Part shown: positions 7,880-16,816 of the stretch, piece after piece
Layout of the letters: the number at the start of each line of letters is the position of its first letter
Position numbering within the stretch: the first letter of the stretch is position 1
DNA from: Neomesorhizobium albiziae
Lineage (GTDB): Bacteria > Pseudomonadota > Alphaproteobacteria > Rhizobiales > Rhizobiaceae
NCBI RefSeq assembly: GCF_900114255.1
Contig: NZ_FOSL01000028.1
Span: 1 to 51,280, forward strand
Length of the DNA: 51,280 bases
Reading direction: 5' to 3'
Position numbers and translations under genes: made by a program
The notes under the pieces: generated by a model
What the model was told of the DNA's origin: nothing
What the model saw: the letters and a program-made list of their open reading frames with translations, nothing else
Databases searched by the model: none

Positions 7880-9262
7880 CTAGTTCCCGGGCGGGATCCG
7901 CAGCGATTGCCCGGCATTTGGCGCGTCAACTATCACGACCTCTACGATATCTCTCGGTCGCAGCGTCGAATAAGCGTCGGCGGAGATCCTCTTCGGCCAA
8001 CCTTTTACTTCGCGGACGACCGCGAAGGTAGGTTCGGAACGCACTGCATTTTTTTCGCGAGCCTCCAGAATTGCGGGAGTGGTCACTGTCGCCTCGTTTA
8101 CGAGCAATGCTGCGGTGCGCATCTGAACCTTTGCTTGTTCAAGTTTTGGTCGCACCTCCTGAAGATCCTTCTCAATTTCGGCGAGATGGGTGCTTCTCAG
8201 ATCCTCGCCGTCTCGCTCTGCCTTCTTCAGCGCCTGTTTGCTTCGGACTAAAGCGATTTCCAGGTCAAGGAGCTTTGATTCCGCGTCGGCCAGTTCGCGC
8301 TGGAGCGCCATCTGACGGGAGGTTACTGCGAGACCTTTCTCCCGCAGGGACGTCACCCCCTTCAATTCTTTTTTAGCCAGTTCTATCTGAACGTGCTGCG
8401 ACTTGATCTTGTCATCGAGAGTAACAATCTCCTGTTCATTAAGGGCTTGAAGATCCACCAATGTGTCAAGTTTTGAGCGTAGCATCGAATTCCGCGCAGC
8501 CATGAAGCCGTGCTCCTCCTTCGCAATCCCCGATGCCTTTGGATGGTCGCTGAGTTCCACGGGTACCCCGAAATCATTCTTTTCTTCCAACTCGGCTTCG
8601 AGGCGCGCCTGACGTACCAGCATCCGGGTATACGCGAGTTCGGCTTCCTCCAACTCTCCAGCAGCGGCGATTCGATCCCGATCGAGGCGCATAAAGGCGG
8701 CGTCCACCTTGCGACGAAGGCCCCCCGCCACAGTAACAGCCTGGAGTACGGTCATGTTCGTGCTGTATGGAAATTCGCCGGGATTTTGCACGTCGCCCAT
8801 CACGTAAATGGAGCCGTGAGACGCAATGTTAACGCTGACGGATGGCGCATTCAGCAAACCGGTTTGCCCCTGAAGACGCTCGGCAATCTCCTTGGAAACC
8901 TCTCCGATGGTTTTGCCCTCAACCAAAATTTCACCGACGAGCGGCACTGAGATATTGCCATCGCTTATCGCATACGTTCCAGTCAGCGCTTCCCACTCCT
9001 TGTATTCCGCCTCCCCTTGCCGCCACTCAACGACGCGCAGGTCAATCTTGTCATACGGGCTGAGACGATAGCTGTCTGCCAGACTTGATTGCAGGCAGGT
9101 GGCGAGCAGGAACGTCGCTAATAGCAAGACGCGAAGTCCCGCTTGTCGGGAGCCTGTGACGAGAGCGTCGATTATTCCGTATGCCCGGGCAGAACAGGCT
9201 GCTGGTCGTATGAAATGGGACGAAAGCGAGGGTTTGCGATTGTAGCTGTTGGGACCTGGCAT
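7880..9262 (-). CDS. exoF: ExoF-like polysaccharide export protein (Wza/OPX family)
   Basis: A 460-residue protein with a signal-type hydrophobic stretch (about 43-62, VLLLATFLLATCLQSSLA), a polysaccharide export domain (YRLSPYDKIDLRV, GTYAISDGNISVPLVG, about 64-160), an SLBB-type domain (SIYVMGDVQNPGEFPYST), and a long charged coiled coil (about 220-400) before a final beta segment. This matches the layout of rhizobial ExoF, a periplasmic or outer-membrane partner in EPS export. The ATG at 9262 has AAAGGA upstream and starts just after the Wzx stop at 9279; the frame is open further upstream, but that part reads as Wzx antisense-frame noise. It probably joins the ExoP-like protein in the export complex. 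Confidence 0.85.
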   Translation of the reverse strand: MPGPNSYNRKPSLSSHFIRPAACSARAYGIIDALVTGSRQAGLRVLLLATFLLATCLQSSLADSYRLSPYDKIDLRVVEWRQGEAEYKEWEALTGTYAISDGNISVPLVGEILVEGKTIGEVSKEIAERLQGQTGLLNAPSVSVNIASHGSIYVMGDVQNPGEFPYSTNMTVLQAVTVAGGLRRKVDAAFMRLDRDRIAAAGELEEAELAYTRMLVRQARLEAELEEKNDFGVPVELSDHPKASGIAKEEHGFMAARNSMLRSKLDTLVDLQALNEQEIVTLDDKIKSQHVQIELAKKELKGVTSLREKGLAVTSRQMALQRELADAESKLLDLEIALVRSKQALKKAERDGEDLRSTHLAEIEKDLQEVRPKLEQAKVQMRTAALLVNEATVTTPAILEAREKNAVRSEPTFAVVREVKGWPKRISADAYSTLRPRDIVEVVIVDAPNAGQSLRIPPGN

Positions 9263-9278
9263 GGGATTTGTCCTTTCG

Positions 9279-10844
9279 TTAGGGGACATGTTGCCGTTCC
9301 GTCGGTTTCGTGGGATGACCGAGCAACCAGAGAACCGGCCCGCCAAACAGGGACAACGGCTTTGGAAAAGAACCGACGATTTCTGACAGGATCTGGAGGT
9401 CGTCCGGGTCGGCGGCGCGACACAGCCGGAGGCAGCCGAGGTACACAAAACTGGCCGCCACGATTGCAACGAGTATTGAGAGTGGCGCTTCGAGCGTCGC
9501 AACGATACCCCACGCAACCACGCTCGAGCAGCCAGAGCAGAGGTAAATCCAAAGGATTGATCGGGCTGGAAACGGAAATTCGAGCCTTAACGTCACGAAC
9601 CACATGCCCACTCCGACCATGACGATCTGAATGATGGCGCGGGAGACGGCAGCACCCATCAGGCCGAACTCCGGCACCAAAAGCAGGCCCCCGACGACCG
9701 CCAGAATTGCTCCGAAAATGGCGGTGTAGAAAATAATGTCGCTGCGTTCCGACGCGTTGACGAGATGCGTTCCGATCACCGTCGTCGCCGATATTGAAGC
9801 CGCTGCGACAATGACGGCAGTAGCCGGAACAGCAGCTGTGAATTCCACGCCGTAGAAGAGCGGAACAATCGCTGGTGCTATAGCGGCCATGCCCAGGCAC
9901 GCGGGGATGGCAAGCATTCCGGTCAACCGGGTGCCGGTGACGTAAATTGCCTTCATGGCTGCTTCGTCGCCGCGTCCACGCTGTTTTGCGAAGAGCGGCA
10001 GGAAGGCGCCCGTCAGCAGCAGTGGTCCTTGACTGGCGAGGCTCGACAGCGCGAGTGCGATACTGAAGAAAGCGATTTCAGCATGTCCCCAATATCGATC
10101 AAGGAAGAATATCTCGAGGCGTGACCAGACGAAGGTGTTTGCGATGTTAGCCGCCCAGGCGAAGCGCGCGTAGCGAAGCGAACGCTGCAGGACGGCTGGC
10201 TCGACTTCGCCCACCCGGGGCAGCAACGTCCAAACAGTGGAAGCGAGCGGTAGCTGAGCGATTAGATATCCGGCTATCGCGCCAGGAACGCCATGATAGG
10301 CCGCGCCGATGCCGACAAAAATGACCTGTATCAGCAGCGACCAGGCTGAAAGCCGTGCGAGGCGCGAAAAGTCCTGCAAGCCACGCAGGTAATTATTGCC
10401 GAATAGAGCCATCACCTGTGCGGCTATGAGAGCGGGCAGCAGAAAAAGCAGAGCCTTGCTCTGAGCTTCACTGCCCTGCGGGTTCAAGAACGCCCCGATG
10501 CGGGCGGCCATACCTGTCTGGATTGAGATGACCGCAGCGAAGCCCGCAAACGCCAGCAGGAGATTGGTGAGGAGGCGGCGCGAATGCCAACCGGAGAAGG
10601 CTTGGGCTTGCCTCTCTTCGCCTCGGCCTCGGAGTTCGGGAAGGGCCCTAGCGACGCTGGCTGACATGCCACCGCCGATAAGAGGAGTAATGACGGATGC
10701 AATCCACAATGAAAGGACCACGGTCCCGGTGCCCTCGGTTCCGAGGAGGCGCGCGATGACAATCCCGCTGAACAGACTTGCCAGCATCAGGCACGAGCCG
10801 GAAACCGCGTTCAGGACAGTATGCTGAGCAAATGTCGTCAACAA
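9279..10844 (-). CDS. Wzx-type oligosaccharide (lipid-linked repeat unit) flippase
   Basis: A 521-residue polytopic protein of the MOP/polysaccharide-synthase superfamily. It begins with the typical amphipathic and first-helix pattern (TVLNAVSGSCLMLASLFSG, then IVIARLLGTEGTGTV) and shows about 12-14 hydrophobic segments, with the conserved ARLLGTEG region after helix 1. Its role would be to flip undecaprenyl-pyrophosphate-linked repeat units across the inner membrane. It lies between a GT4 gene and exoF in the EPS locus and its stop is 17 bp from the ExoF start. Substrate specificity cannot be read from sequence. Confidence 0.88.
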   Translation of the reverse strand: MLTTFAQHTVLNAVSGSCLMLASLFSGIVIARLLGTEGTGTVVLSLWIASVITPLIGGGMSASVARALPELRGRGEERQAQAFSGWHSRRLLTNLLLAFAGFAAVISIQTGMAARIGAFLNPQGSEAQSKALLFLLPALIAAQVMALFGNNYLRGLQDFSRLARLSAWSLLIQVIFVGIGAAYHGVPGAIAGYLIAQLPLASTVWTLLPRVGEVEPAVLQRSLRYARFAWAANIANTFVWSRLEIFFLDRYWGHAEIAFFSIALALSSLASQGPLLLTGAFLPLFAKQRGRGDEAAMKAIYVTGTRLTGMLAIPACLGMAAIAPAIVPLFYGVEFTAAVPATAVIVAAASISATTVIGTHLVNASERSDIIFYTAIFGAILAVVGGLLLVPEFGLMGAAVSRAIIQIVMVGVGMWFVTLRLEFPFPARSILWIYLCSGCSSVVAWGIVATLEAPLSILVAIVAASFVYLGCLRLCRAADPDDLQILSEIVGSFPKPLSLFGGPVLWLLGHPTKPTERQHVP

Positions 10845-10980
10845 GGCGATAACCTTTTCACTTACATCAACGGAGTTCCCATGAGGTCGATACCACTACC
10901 GTGAAATTTGCATCGGACTTGCGGTACCCCACCGCGGCCCTAGGTTTCCTGCCAAGGCGTATTTCCACACTGGAGAAGAT

Positions 10981-11802
10981 ATGCGCGGATATGCTTTTCA
11001 CCTGACGATCGCCGCGGCCCTCCTGCCCGCAGCAGGAGCCCTGCCGTTGGAAGGTCCAGCCGCAGGCGGACCCACTAAGGCGGCCACAATCGACCTTTCT
11101 GGCTATACGCTGGTTTTCGACGATGAATTCGATTGGCTCGACGTTTCCTCTCGGGGACCCGGCACGCGCTGGATCGCCCATACACCATGGAACGGAGACT
11201 TCGGCGACGCCGCTTTTGCTGACCCCGGTCCGGATTTTCCGTTTACGACACGGGACGGTATCCTGAGGATCGAGGCGCGAAATCGGGAGGGATCGGGCTG
11301 GCAGTCGGGCCTCCTGGCCTCCGTGGATCCAAGAAACGACGGATTCACCCAATCCTATGGTTATTTCGAGACCCGCGCGAAATTTCCCTCGGGACCTGGT
11401 CTCTGGCCGGCATTCTGGCTCATAGGCCGAACGGATGCCTATACCGCAGAGATCGATGTCGTCGAGCATCACGGCGAGTTTCCGGAGCGGTTCACCAGCG
11501 CGGTTCACGTCTGGGCCCGCGCTGGCAAAGGTCGCAGCGTCAGCGTCCATCAGAAAGTCGCGGTGGAGCCGGGCTCGCTTTCTGCGGACTTTCACACTTA
11601 TGGCGTCAGCGTCGAGGAAGACTTTATTCGTATCTACTTCGATCGTCGTGAGGTTTGGGCCACGCCTACGCCGGCGGAGCACCGCATGCCGAAATACATT
11701 CTCATCGATCTCGCGCTTGGAAGCGGCTTTTCGATTACGGAGACACCAAATCCGTCTTACATGTTTGTTGACTACGTCAAAGTTTGGGAGCGGCAACGCT
11801 GA
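10981..11802 (+). CDS. Secreted GH16 family glycanase (ExoK-like)
   Basis: A 273-residue protein with a signal peptide (MRGYAFHLTIAAALLPAAGA) and a single GH16 jelly-roll domain. The catalytic signature is E157-I-D159-V-V-E162 in YTAEIDVVEHHG, giving nucleophile, helper Asp and acid/base. Other family landmarks are FDDEFDW, SYGYFETRAKFPSG and LWPAFWLIG. ExoK-type enzymes cleave nascent EPS to produce lower-mass chains; activity on this locus's polymer is inferred from position. GGAGA at 10972-10976 supports the ATG. It is the only plus-strand gene inside the EPS cluster, between divergent Wzx and convergent GT4 genes, so it has its own promoter. Confidence 0.88.
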   Translation: MRGYAFHLTIAAALLPAAGALPLEGPAAGGPTKAATIDLSGYTLVFDDEFDWLDVSSRGPGTRWIAHTPWNGDFGDAAFADPGPDFPFTTRDGILRIEARNREGSGWQSGLLASVDPRNDGFTQSYGYFETRAKFPSGPGLWPAFWLIGRTDAYTAEIDVVEHHGEFPERFTSAVHVWARAGKGRSVSVHQKVAVEPGSLSADFHTYGVSVEEDFIRIYFDRREVWATPTPAEHRMPKYILIDLALGSGFSITETPNPSYMFVDYVKVWERQR

Positions 11803-11831
11803 GTGTGTGGTCACCAGGACACCTCCGCTAA

Positions 11832-12998
11832 TCAGCATGACGTCAGCCTTCCTTTGACAACGCCTTCCAACACCGAAAGCAGTGTTTCGATTTGCCGGCT
11901 AACAGTAATCTCGCATCGCTTTGAATAGTCAGAAGCCGCACTGGCGAGACGTCCATAAAGTTGATCGTCTCGCCACATGCGTTGCAGCTCCTTGACCCAA
12001 ATGGCGGCCGGGGCCGCCGGATCCACCAGGATTCCGCCGGGACCGACCGCTTCCGGCAGTCCACCGAGACGGCTGGCCAAAACAGGGATTCCGCTATAGT
12101 GAGCCTCGGTCGCGACCCTTCCCCAAGTCTCTTCCCATTGACTGGGAGCCAGGAGGATCTTTGTCTCCGCATAGACCGTCCTCATATTGCTGGTTCGATC
12201 AACAAGCTCGACATTGGGCAGACGCTCGATCGCCCGCTCCAACCGGCTCACCTCCTTCGAAGAGAGCTGCCATGCCTTGACAAAAAGAAAGGGAATGTCG
12301 GGGCAGAGTGCGGCGATCGCTAGCGCCTCCCTCATCCCTTTTTCCGGAACCGGATTAATAAATGTCACGAAGCGCCGGGACGATATGACTTGGTAGCGTT
12401 CTGGCCGGAAAACCGGCGGCACTATGGCCGGTTTGACGCCTAGCCGACGTTCGGCGCGTTTGGCGGTGAACCTGGAATTTGCGATATACGCTCGGAACGG
12501 CAAGTCCGCCCCTGCCGGCCACGGCCGAGTGATCCGCTCGAAATCGAGTCCGTGAAAGTAGGCCACGGCGGGGACGCCTCGATTCTCGAAGCTTGTCGCC
12601 ATCTCCACCATTCGGCCGTTCTGAACTATGACAACGGTCGGTGAAGGCATTCCCCGGAGGCCGCCCCATGGGTTTCGCGATCGAAAAACCCGGTATCCGA
12701 GATCTTTGTCGACGACCACGCCATCACGTCTCAGTCCTGTAGACACAAAGGCGCGCGCGCCGTAGGCGTCTTTGACCGAGAGTTTCGCAAGCACCGCGGT
12801 CGAAATTCGGCACGCGTTCAACTCCAGAGCCAGTTCATGCGTGTTGACTTGTAGCCCGCCCGTCTCCTGAGGCAGGTGCGGCGTACCGCTCGCCAGCAGG
12901 ATGTCGATACCGTCCTCACCGTCACCGGCTGAATGGCCCGTGTCCCGTTCCCGACCCTTGCAACGGTCGCTTACGCTTTTGCCGAAAGGAACATCCAT
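11832..12998 (-). CDS. Glycosyltransferase family 4 (GT-B fold)
   Basis: 388 residues. The N-terminal half opens with DILLASGTPHLPQETGGLQ, the usual first strand and glycine loop of GT4 enzymes. The C-terminal half has the nucleotide-sugar site FINPVPEKGM and the E-x7-E motif in EETWGRVATEAHYSGIPVLAS. It should add one sugar to the lipid-linked EPS repeat unit in the cytoplasm; donor and linkage are unknown. The ATG at 12998 overlaps the FkbM gene by 28 bp; the frame extends to 13169, but that part does not resemble GT4 proteins. It converges with the GH16 gene, with 29 bp between the two stops. Confidence 0.85.
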   Translation of the reverse strand: MDVPFGKSVSDRCKGRERDTGHSAGDGEDGIDILLASGTPHLPQETGGLQVNTHELALELNACRISTAVLAKLSVKDAYGARAFVSTGLRRDGVVVDKDLGYRVFRSRNPWGGLRGMPSPTVVIVQNGRMVEMATSFENRGVPAVAYFHGLDFERITRPWPAGADLPFRAYIANSRFTAKRAERRLGVKPAIVPPVFRPERYQVISSRRFVTFINPVPEKGMREALAIAALCPDIPFLFVKAWQLSSKEVSRLERAIERLPNVELVDRTSNMRTVYAETKILLAPSQWEETWGRVATEAHYSGIPVLASRLGGLPEAVGPGGILVDPAAPAAIWVKELQRMWRDDQLYGRLASAASDYSKRCEITVSRQIETLLSVLEGVVKGRLTSC

Positions 12999-13804
12999 TC
13001 TTGTTTTCCCATGCGACGTTCGTTCATCAGTTCGACGAGCAGAGCATGCATCGAGCCCGCCCATCCTGGAATCGCCTGACGCGGCAGGTCCGCGAGCTTT
13101 CGAGGACGCGTCGGCACGATCTCGATCAGATGGGTCTCCGAAAACCGCTGCTTCAGACAATCGGAGCAACCCGGCTGAAGCACGTCATGCGTCTCGATCA
13201 GCATGTCCGTCTTGCGCAGAGCTGGTACTTTCACCGGGTTAAGAAGTTGCATTTCCGCGCCCTCGATGTCGGCTAGTACAAAAACTTTGCCGGTTCCGTC
13301 GCCGAGGCTCTCGTTCAGACTATCGATCGTGCAGAGGCCACGCAGCCAGACGCGATCAGCCACACCATTTCTTTCGGCCGCGTTTCGCAGCAAGGCGTGG
13401 TGCTGTTCAAGGGCTTCGTATGCTTCCACCACCGCATTCGCCATCCGCCGGGCGAGCCCCAAGGCGTAATAGCCGTCAGCGGCGCCGATGTTGACAATAC
13501 GGGGATAGTTTCGGGCGATAATGGTCTCCACGACCGGATGCAGTTCGAGCTCATGCGTCCCGAGCAGATAGCCGAGCAGATTGCGGTTCGACAGCGGCGT
13601 CAGTTCGAGATTCATGCCGGCGAAAGGACCGCTTTGTACCCGGTTCATTGCGCGTCGGCGGACAGAGGCGCAAAGCAACTGCCAGCGCGGCATGAGCATC
13701 CAGCGTGCCGGCACTCTGATGGCTTCGGGCAACCGTCGATAGGTGCGGTAAAGCCCCATCATCGAGGGAGACTTTTCGATCGTGTTCCAAGTTGCGTGGA
13801 GCAT
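12971..13804 (-). CDS. FkbM-like SAM-dependent methyltransferase
   Basis: A 277-residue protein. SAM-binding motif I is IVNIGAADGYYALGLA (103-118), followed by an acidic residue in VVEAYEALEQ and a later VFVLADIEGAEMQLL segment resembling the D-x-E-G-x-E signature of FkbM-type O-methyltransferases. In polysaccharide loci these enzymes methylate sugar hydroxyls or chain termini. The preceding gene on the same strand is the GT4 at 13937-15244 and the following one another GT4, so a methylated sugar in the EPS repeat is plausible. The ATG at 13804 is preceded by AGGGG. The acceptor is unknown. Confidence 0.75.
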   Translation of the reverse strand: MLHATWNTIEKSPSMMGLYRTYRRLPEAIRVPARWMLMPRWQLLCASVRRRAMNRVQSGPFAGMNLELTPLSNRNLLGYLLGTHELELHPVVETIIARNYPRIVNIGAADGYYALGLARRMANAVVEAYEALEQHHALLRNAAERNGVADRVWLRGLCTIDSLNESLGDGTGKVFVLADIEGAEMQLLNPVKVPALRKTDMLIETHDVLQPGCSDCLKQRFSETHLIEIVPTRPRKLADLPRQAIPGWAGSMHALLVELMNERRMGKQEWMFLSAKA

Positions 13805-13936
13805 TAGGTTGGCCCCTGACTTGACGGTTGCTGATGGAGTGGCGTCATTGCGCTTTTACCGGTGAGGCGATTGGACAAGCCTCGCCCTGAGATGGCGACG
13901 GCCTCCAGTTCGGCGATTGATTTATCTGGATCGAGG

Positions 13937-15244
13937 TTATTGATGGGCTGCATGAAGCACCTCCGCATATATGCCGAGCAACTGATCCAACCATTCCGCT
14001 GAACTCGGCGCGAATTGACCAGAGCGCGAATAAGCGGCTTTGCTCATGGCGCAAACGATTGCGTCATCCCTGGCAAGCCGATGCAACATGGCGGCCAACG
14101 CGCCCACGTCGTAAGGGTTGACGGTGATGCCGAAGTTTTCCGCAGCAATTTCAGCGGCGATCATCGCGAAGCTTGGAACCATCACGGGAACGCCGGCCGT
14201 CATGGCTTCAAAGGCCGCCAGGCCGAAGGTTTCGCGCGTCCGGCTCGGCATCACCAGCAAGCGCGCGGTCTTTAATTCTTCCATGATCGCGTTGAGCGAC
14301 AGTCGTCCAAGTCTCGCCGAACCGGGATAGATCGAAGCGATATCGTTTGCGAGCGGCCCGTCTCCGATAAAGCGGACCGGTACGGCCGCCTGCTGTGCCG
14401 CCCGTGCCAGAAGATCCGGGCCCTTGTCGGCTTCAAGCCGCCCGATAAATATGAAGTCACGGTTGTGTTCCGCCCTCACGCGCAAACCCTGCCAGGGCTC
14501 GACGGGATTTCGCAGGACCCTCAAGCATTGGATGTCAATTCCCCCGCGACTCAAATGCGCCAGCATTCCATCGTGGACCGCCAGGACCGCGCCTATTTGC
14601 TTCGGTTCGAACCTGACGAGACCGCGCCGTACAAACTGGCGCGCGCTTCGCCACAATTTCTGGGCCCGGTTCCGGCGATCGCAGTTTGTGACAAGGCATT
14701 CGAGCGAAAGCGGCGTTCGCTCGCAGGGTGACCCTGCCTGATAGTCAAAATAGCCGCCGTTGGGACAGACAAGGAAGAAGTCGTGAGCGTGAACGACCAC
14801 CCTGCGCATAACGGGTCGAAGCGCCGAAAAGGTCGACGGCGAAAGAATTTTCGACCAGCCGTGAAGGTGGTAGATCGTGCCGGGCGTATCGTGGGCCTCA
14901 ATCCACCTGCTGATGCACTTCGCGGCATGGTAGTTGTAGAGGCCGTTTACGATCGAAAATGGCAGCGCAGCGTCGGCAATATGGACGCCACCCACCGGTT
15001 CAACTTTGGTTGCAGCACCGGAAAAGCCCTTGCCGTCGTCGCCGCAGATAAGCAACGCCCTTATCCCACGCTCCTCCAGAAGGCGAAGCGTCTTGAGGAC
15101 CATCTCGGTTGCGCCGCCCTTGGCGACAGACGCATCGTTGATGATGACAACCTGATCGATGGGACGGCCGATCGAAGACAACAGCAATGCTGCCCTTGGA
15201 ATTCGGTTCGGTAGAGCCGTTGCGGGGACGGAATTTGCGCTCAT
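13937..15244 (-). CDS. Glycosyltransferase family 4
   Basis: 435 residues. The acceptor-binding half contains INDASVAKGGATEMVLKTL with the glycine-rich loop, and VVVHAHDFFLVCPNGGYFDY, a segment common in GT4 enzymes of EPS and LPS loci. The donor half has FIFIGRLEADKGPDLLARA and the E-x7-E motif in RETFGLAAFEAMTAGVPV. The start codon overlaps the stop of the upstream GT2 gene by 4 bp, showing a shared operon. A short cysteine pair (SPCERTPLSLECLVTNCDRR) is of the type seen in some GT4 subgroups. Specific sugar unknown. Confidence 0.87.
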   Translation of the reverse strand: MSANSVPATALPNRIPRAALLLSSIGRPIDQVVIINDASVAKGGATEMVLKTLRLLEERGIRALLICGDDGKGFSGAATKVEPVGGVHIADAALPFSIVNGLYNYHAAKCISRWIEAHDTPGTIYHLHGWSKILSPSTFSALRPVMRRVVVHAHDFFLVCPNGGYFDYQAGSPCERTPLSLECLVTNCDRRNRAQKLWRSARQFVRRGLVRFEPKQIGAVLAVHDGMLAHLSRGGIDIQCLRVLRNPVEPWQGLRVRAEHNRDFIFIGRLEADKGPDLLARAAQQAAVPVRFIGDGPLANDIASIYPGSARLGRLSLNAIMEELKTARLLVMPSRTRETFGLAAFEAMTAGVPVMVPSFAMIAAEIAAENFGITVNPYDVGALAAMLHRLARDDAIVCAMSKAAYSRSGQFAPSSAEWLDQLLGIYAEVLHAAHQ

Positions 15245-16176
15245 AGTGAAAGGATCCGCAATGGCGAGATCCGCCCCTTAGCGAGATCGGCGAGCGCTTT
15301 GACATTGCCAGTGAGCCGGCCGACGCGATCAATGTAGGGCTCGGACTTGATCAGGCCGAAAAGGTTGGCCGCAATATTGCGACTGGCGAGATAAAAGCTG
15401 CGGCGCCAGGAAACGCTGCCCTTTCGCGCGAGATGATAAGGGTTGGCGATCTGTGAATAGCCGAGTCGAACACCGGACTGGCGACCGCGCTTGATGCCGA
15501 GATGGATTCCCTTGGCCCTCGGGACCGCTACTATGCGACCGTATTTCGCAAGGCGATGGCTGAAATCGACGTCCTCTAACCAGCCATAGAGCGGTAGATC
15601 TTCGTCGAATCGGACGCCATGTGCCGAAGCTACGGCCAAGCGCATGGCCATGTTGCAACCGTATCCATCCTCGACGTCCCTGATTTCTTCGGAACATGTT
15701 TGCTGATCGCATCGAGTGAGTTCAGCCAACGCACTGTCGAAATCCAGTCCGGGGCCGCGAATTCCGTCTCGAACAACGTGACCGGTGGTCATGACTGCAT
15801 CAGGGTGGTCGGCGAAAGCGGCAAGCGTTTCCTGCAGGTAGGCTCTGCCGGGCAAAAAATCGTCGTCGATGAACACCAACAAGTCGGTTTTCTCGCAGGC
15901 CATTTCCAGGATAACATTTCGCTGTCGCGTTAGTCCGCGGTGGCCGAGCGTGATGGTGCTCGTTGGGAAGCACGCTGCGACGCCTTTCACATCGGCAGCA
16001 GTTGGCGCGCTGATAAAGACCGCGTCCGGAAACCGAAGCTGATCCGAGAGCAAGTTCAAAGTCTTGCAAAGCGTATCAGCTCGTCCCGTGGTCGCTATGC
16101 CGACGGCAATTCTTGGGCGTATATCCCTCCTGGGAGGCCGCTCGCGCGGTTCCCGCAAGCTGAACGATGCGTCCAT
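15241..16176 (-). CDS. Glycosyltransferase family 2 (GT-A fold)
   Basis: A 311-residue protein with the GT2 N-terminal nucleotide-binding strand (IAVGIATTGRADTL, about 23-36), the metal-binding D104-D105-D106 in LLVFIDDDFLPG and a catalytic-base region with an ED pair in LYGWLEDVDFSHRL (about residue 200). It lacks membrane helices, so it is a cytosolic single-addition transferase rather than a processive synthase. The start is well supported: AGGAGG lies seven bases before the ATG at 16176. It should act in assembly of the EPS repeat unit between the methyltransferase and GT4 genes. Confidence 0.88.
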   Translation of the reverse strand: MDASFSLREPRERPPRRDIRPRIAVGIATTGRADTLCKTLNLLSDQLRFPDAVFISAPTAADVKGVAACFPTSTITLGHRGLTRQRNVILEMACEKTDLLVFIDDDFLPGRAYLQETLAAFADHPDAVMTTGHVVRDGIRGPGLDFDSALAELTRCDQQTCSEEIRDVEDGYGCNMAMRLAVASAHGVRFDEDLPLYGWLEDVDFSHRLAKYGRIVAVPRAKGIHLGIKRGRQSGVRLGYSQIANPYHLARKGSVSWRRSFYLASRNIAANLFGLIKSEPYIDRVGRLTGNVKALADLAKGRISPLRILSL

Positions 16177-16192
16177 TTACAATCCTCCTGTC

Positions 16193-16816
16193 CTAGGGAG
16201 GAGCCTTCTGTGCGAAGGCCCAAACCATAACCGGAAAATCGGGTTCATTCTTCAGGGAGCCGGTGAACCCTCTTTTTGGCCATTTCTTAAAGTTGGCCCG
16301 CAGGCAGGCCCGATTTCCCCATGAGGCGGTTTGAATGCGATTGGCAGCGAAGCCGGCCTCCTGCAGAAGGTGAGAGAGGCCAGTGGCGGTCCATCGGCTG
16401 CAGTCGATCGGTGAATTGTGCACACGAAGCAGAAACGGGGTGGCGATGATGAAATAGCCGCCGGGTCGCACCATTTCGTATATGTTTTTCGCCGCTCGCA
16501 ATGGCCATGCCAGGTGCTCAAACACCTGGTCCGCGATAACAACGTCGAATGTTTGGGGAAGAGTTTGCGCGCAGATGTCAAATTCAGGGTATTTCGTCGT
16601 GGTATAGGATTTGAAATTGAACTCTCGGCGCCAATGAACCCCGCCCGATATCTCAAGGACCTCCAGTTTTTGGGGGCCAAGCTGCCGCAAGAAATTGAAC
16701 GACTCGCGGTACATTTCGACCCGCGCCCAATCGACCGTGTCGTAGCCGATAGCTTCTAGGACGGTTTTCAGCCGGCGCTTAACCTGAGGGTGATCTTTGA
16801 GGGAAAAAAGGGTCAT
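16193..16816 (-). CDS. Class I SAM-dependent methyltransferase
   Basis: A 207-residue protein of Methyltransf_11 type. Motif I is unusual (LEVLEISGGVHWRRE, where VLEIGCG is typical), followed by FDVVIADQVFEHLAWPLRAA (motif II/III region) and MVRPGGYFIIATPFLLRVH. Methyltransferases of this type near Wzz genes may modify EPS sugars or lipid-linked intermediates. Its ATG overlaps the stop of the ExoP-like gene by four bases. Target unknown; the weakened glycine motif may alter SAM binding but the rest of the fold appears intact. Confidence 0.8.
   Translation of the reverse strand: MTLFSLKDHPQVKRRLKTVLEAIGYDTVDWARVEMYRESFNFLRQLGPQKLEVLEISGGVHWRREFNFKSYTTTKYPEFDICAQTLPQTFDVVIADQVFEHLAWPLRAAKNIYEMVRPGGYFIIATPFLLRVHNSPIDCSRWTATGLSHLLQEAGFAANRIQTASWGNRACLRANFKKWPKRGFTGSLKNEPDFPVMVWAFAQKAPP

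Noticed and set aside
10867-11838. 323-codon minus-strand open frame
   Set aside because: Antisense to the GH16 gene, which has a signal peptide, a catalytic EIDVVE motif and a ribosome binding site.
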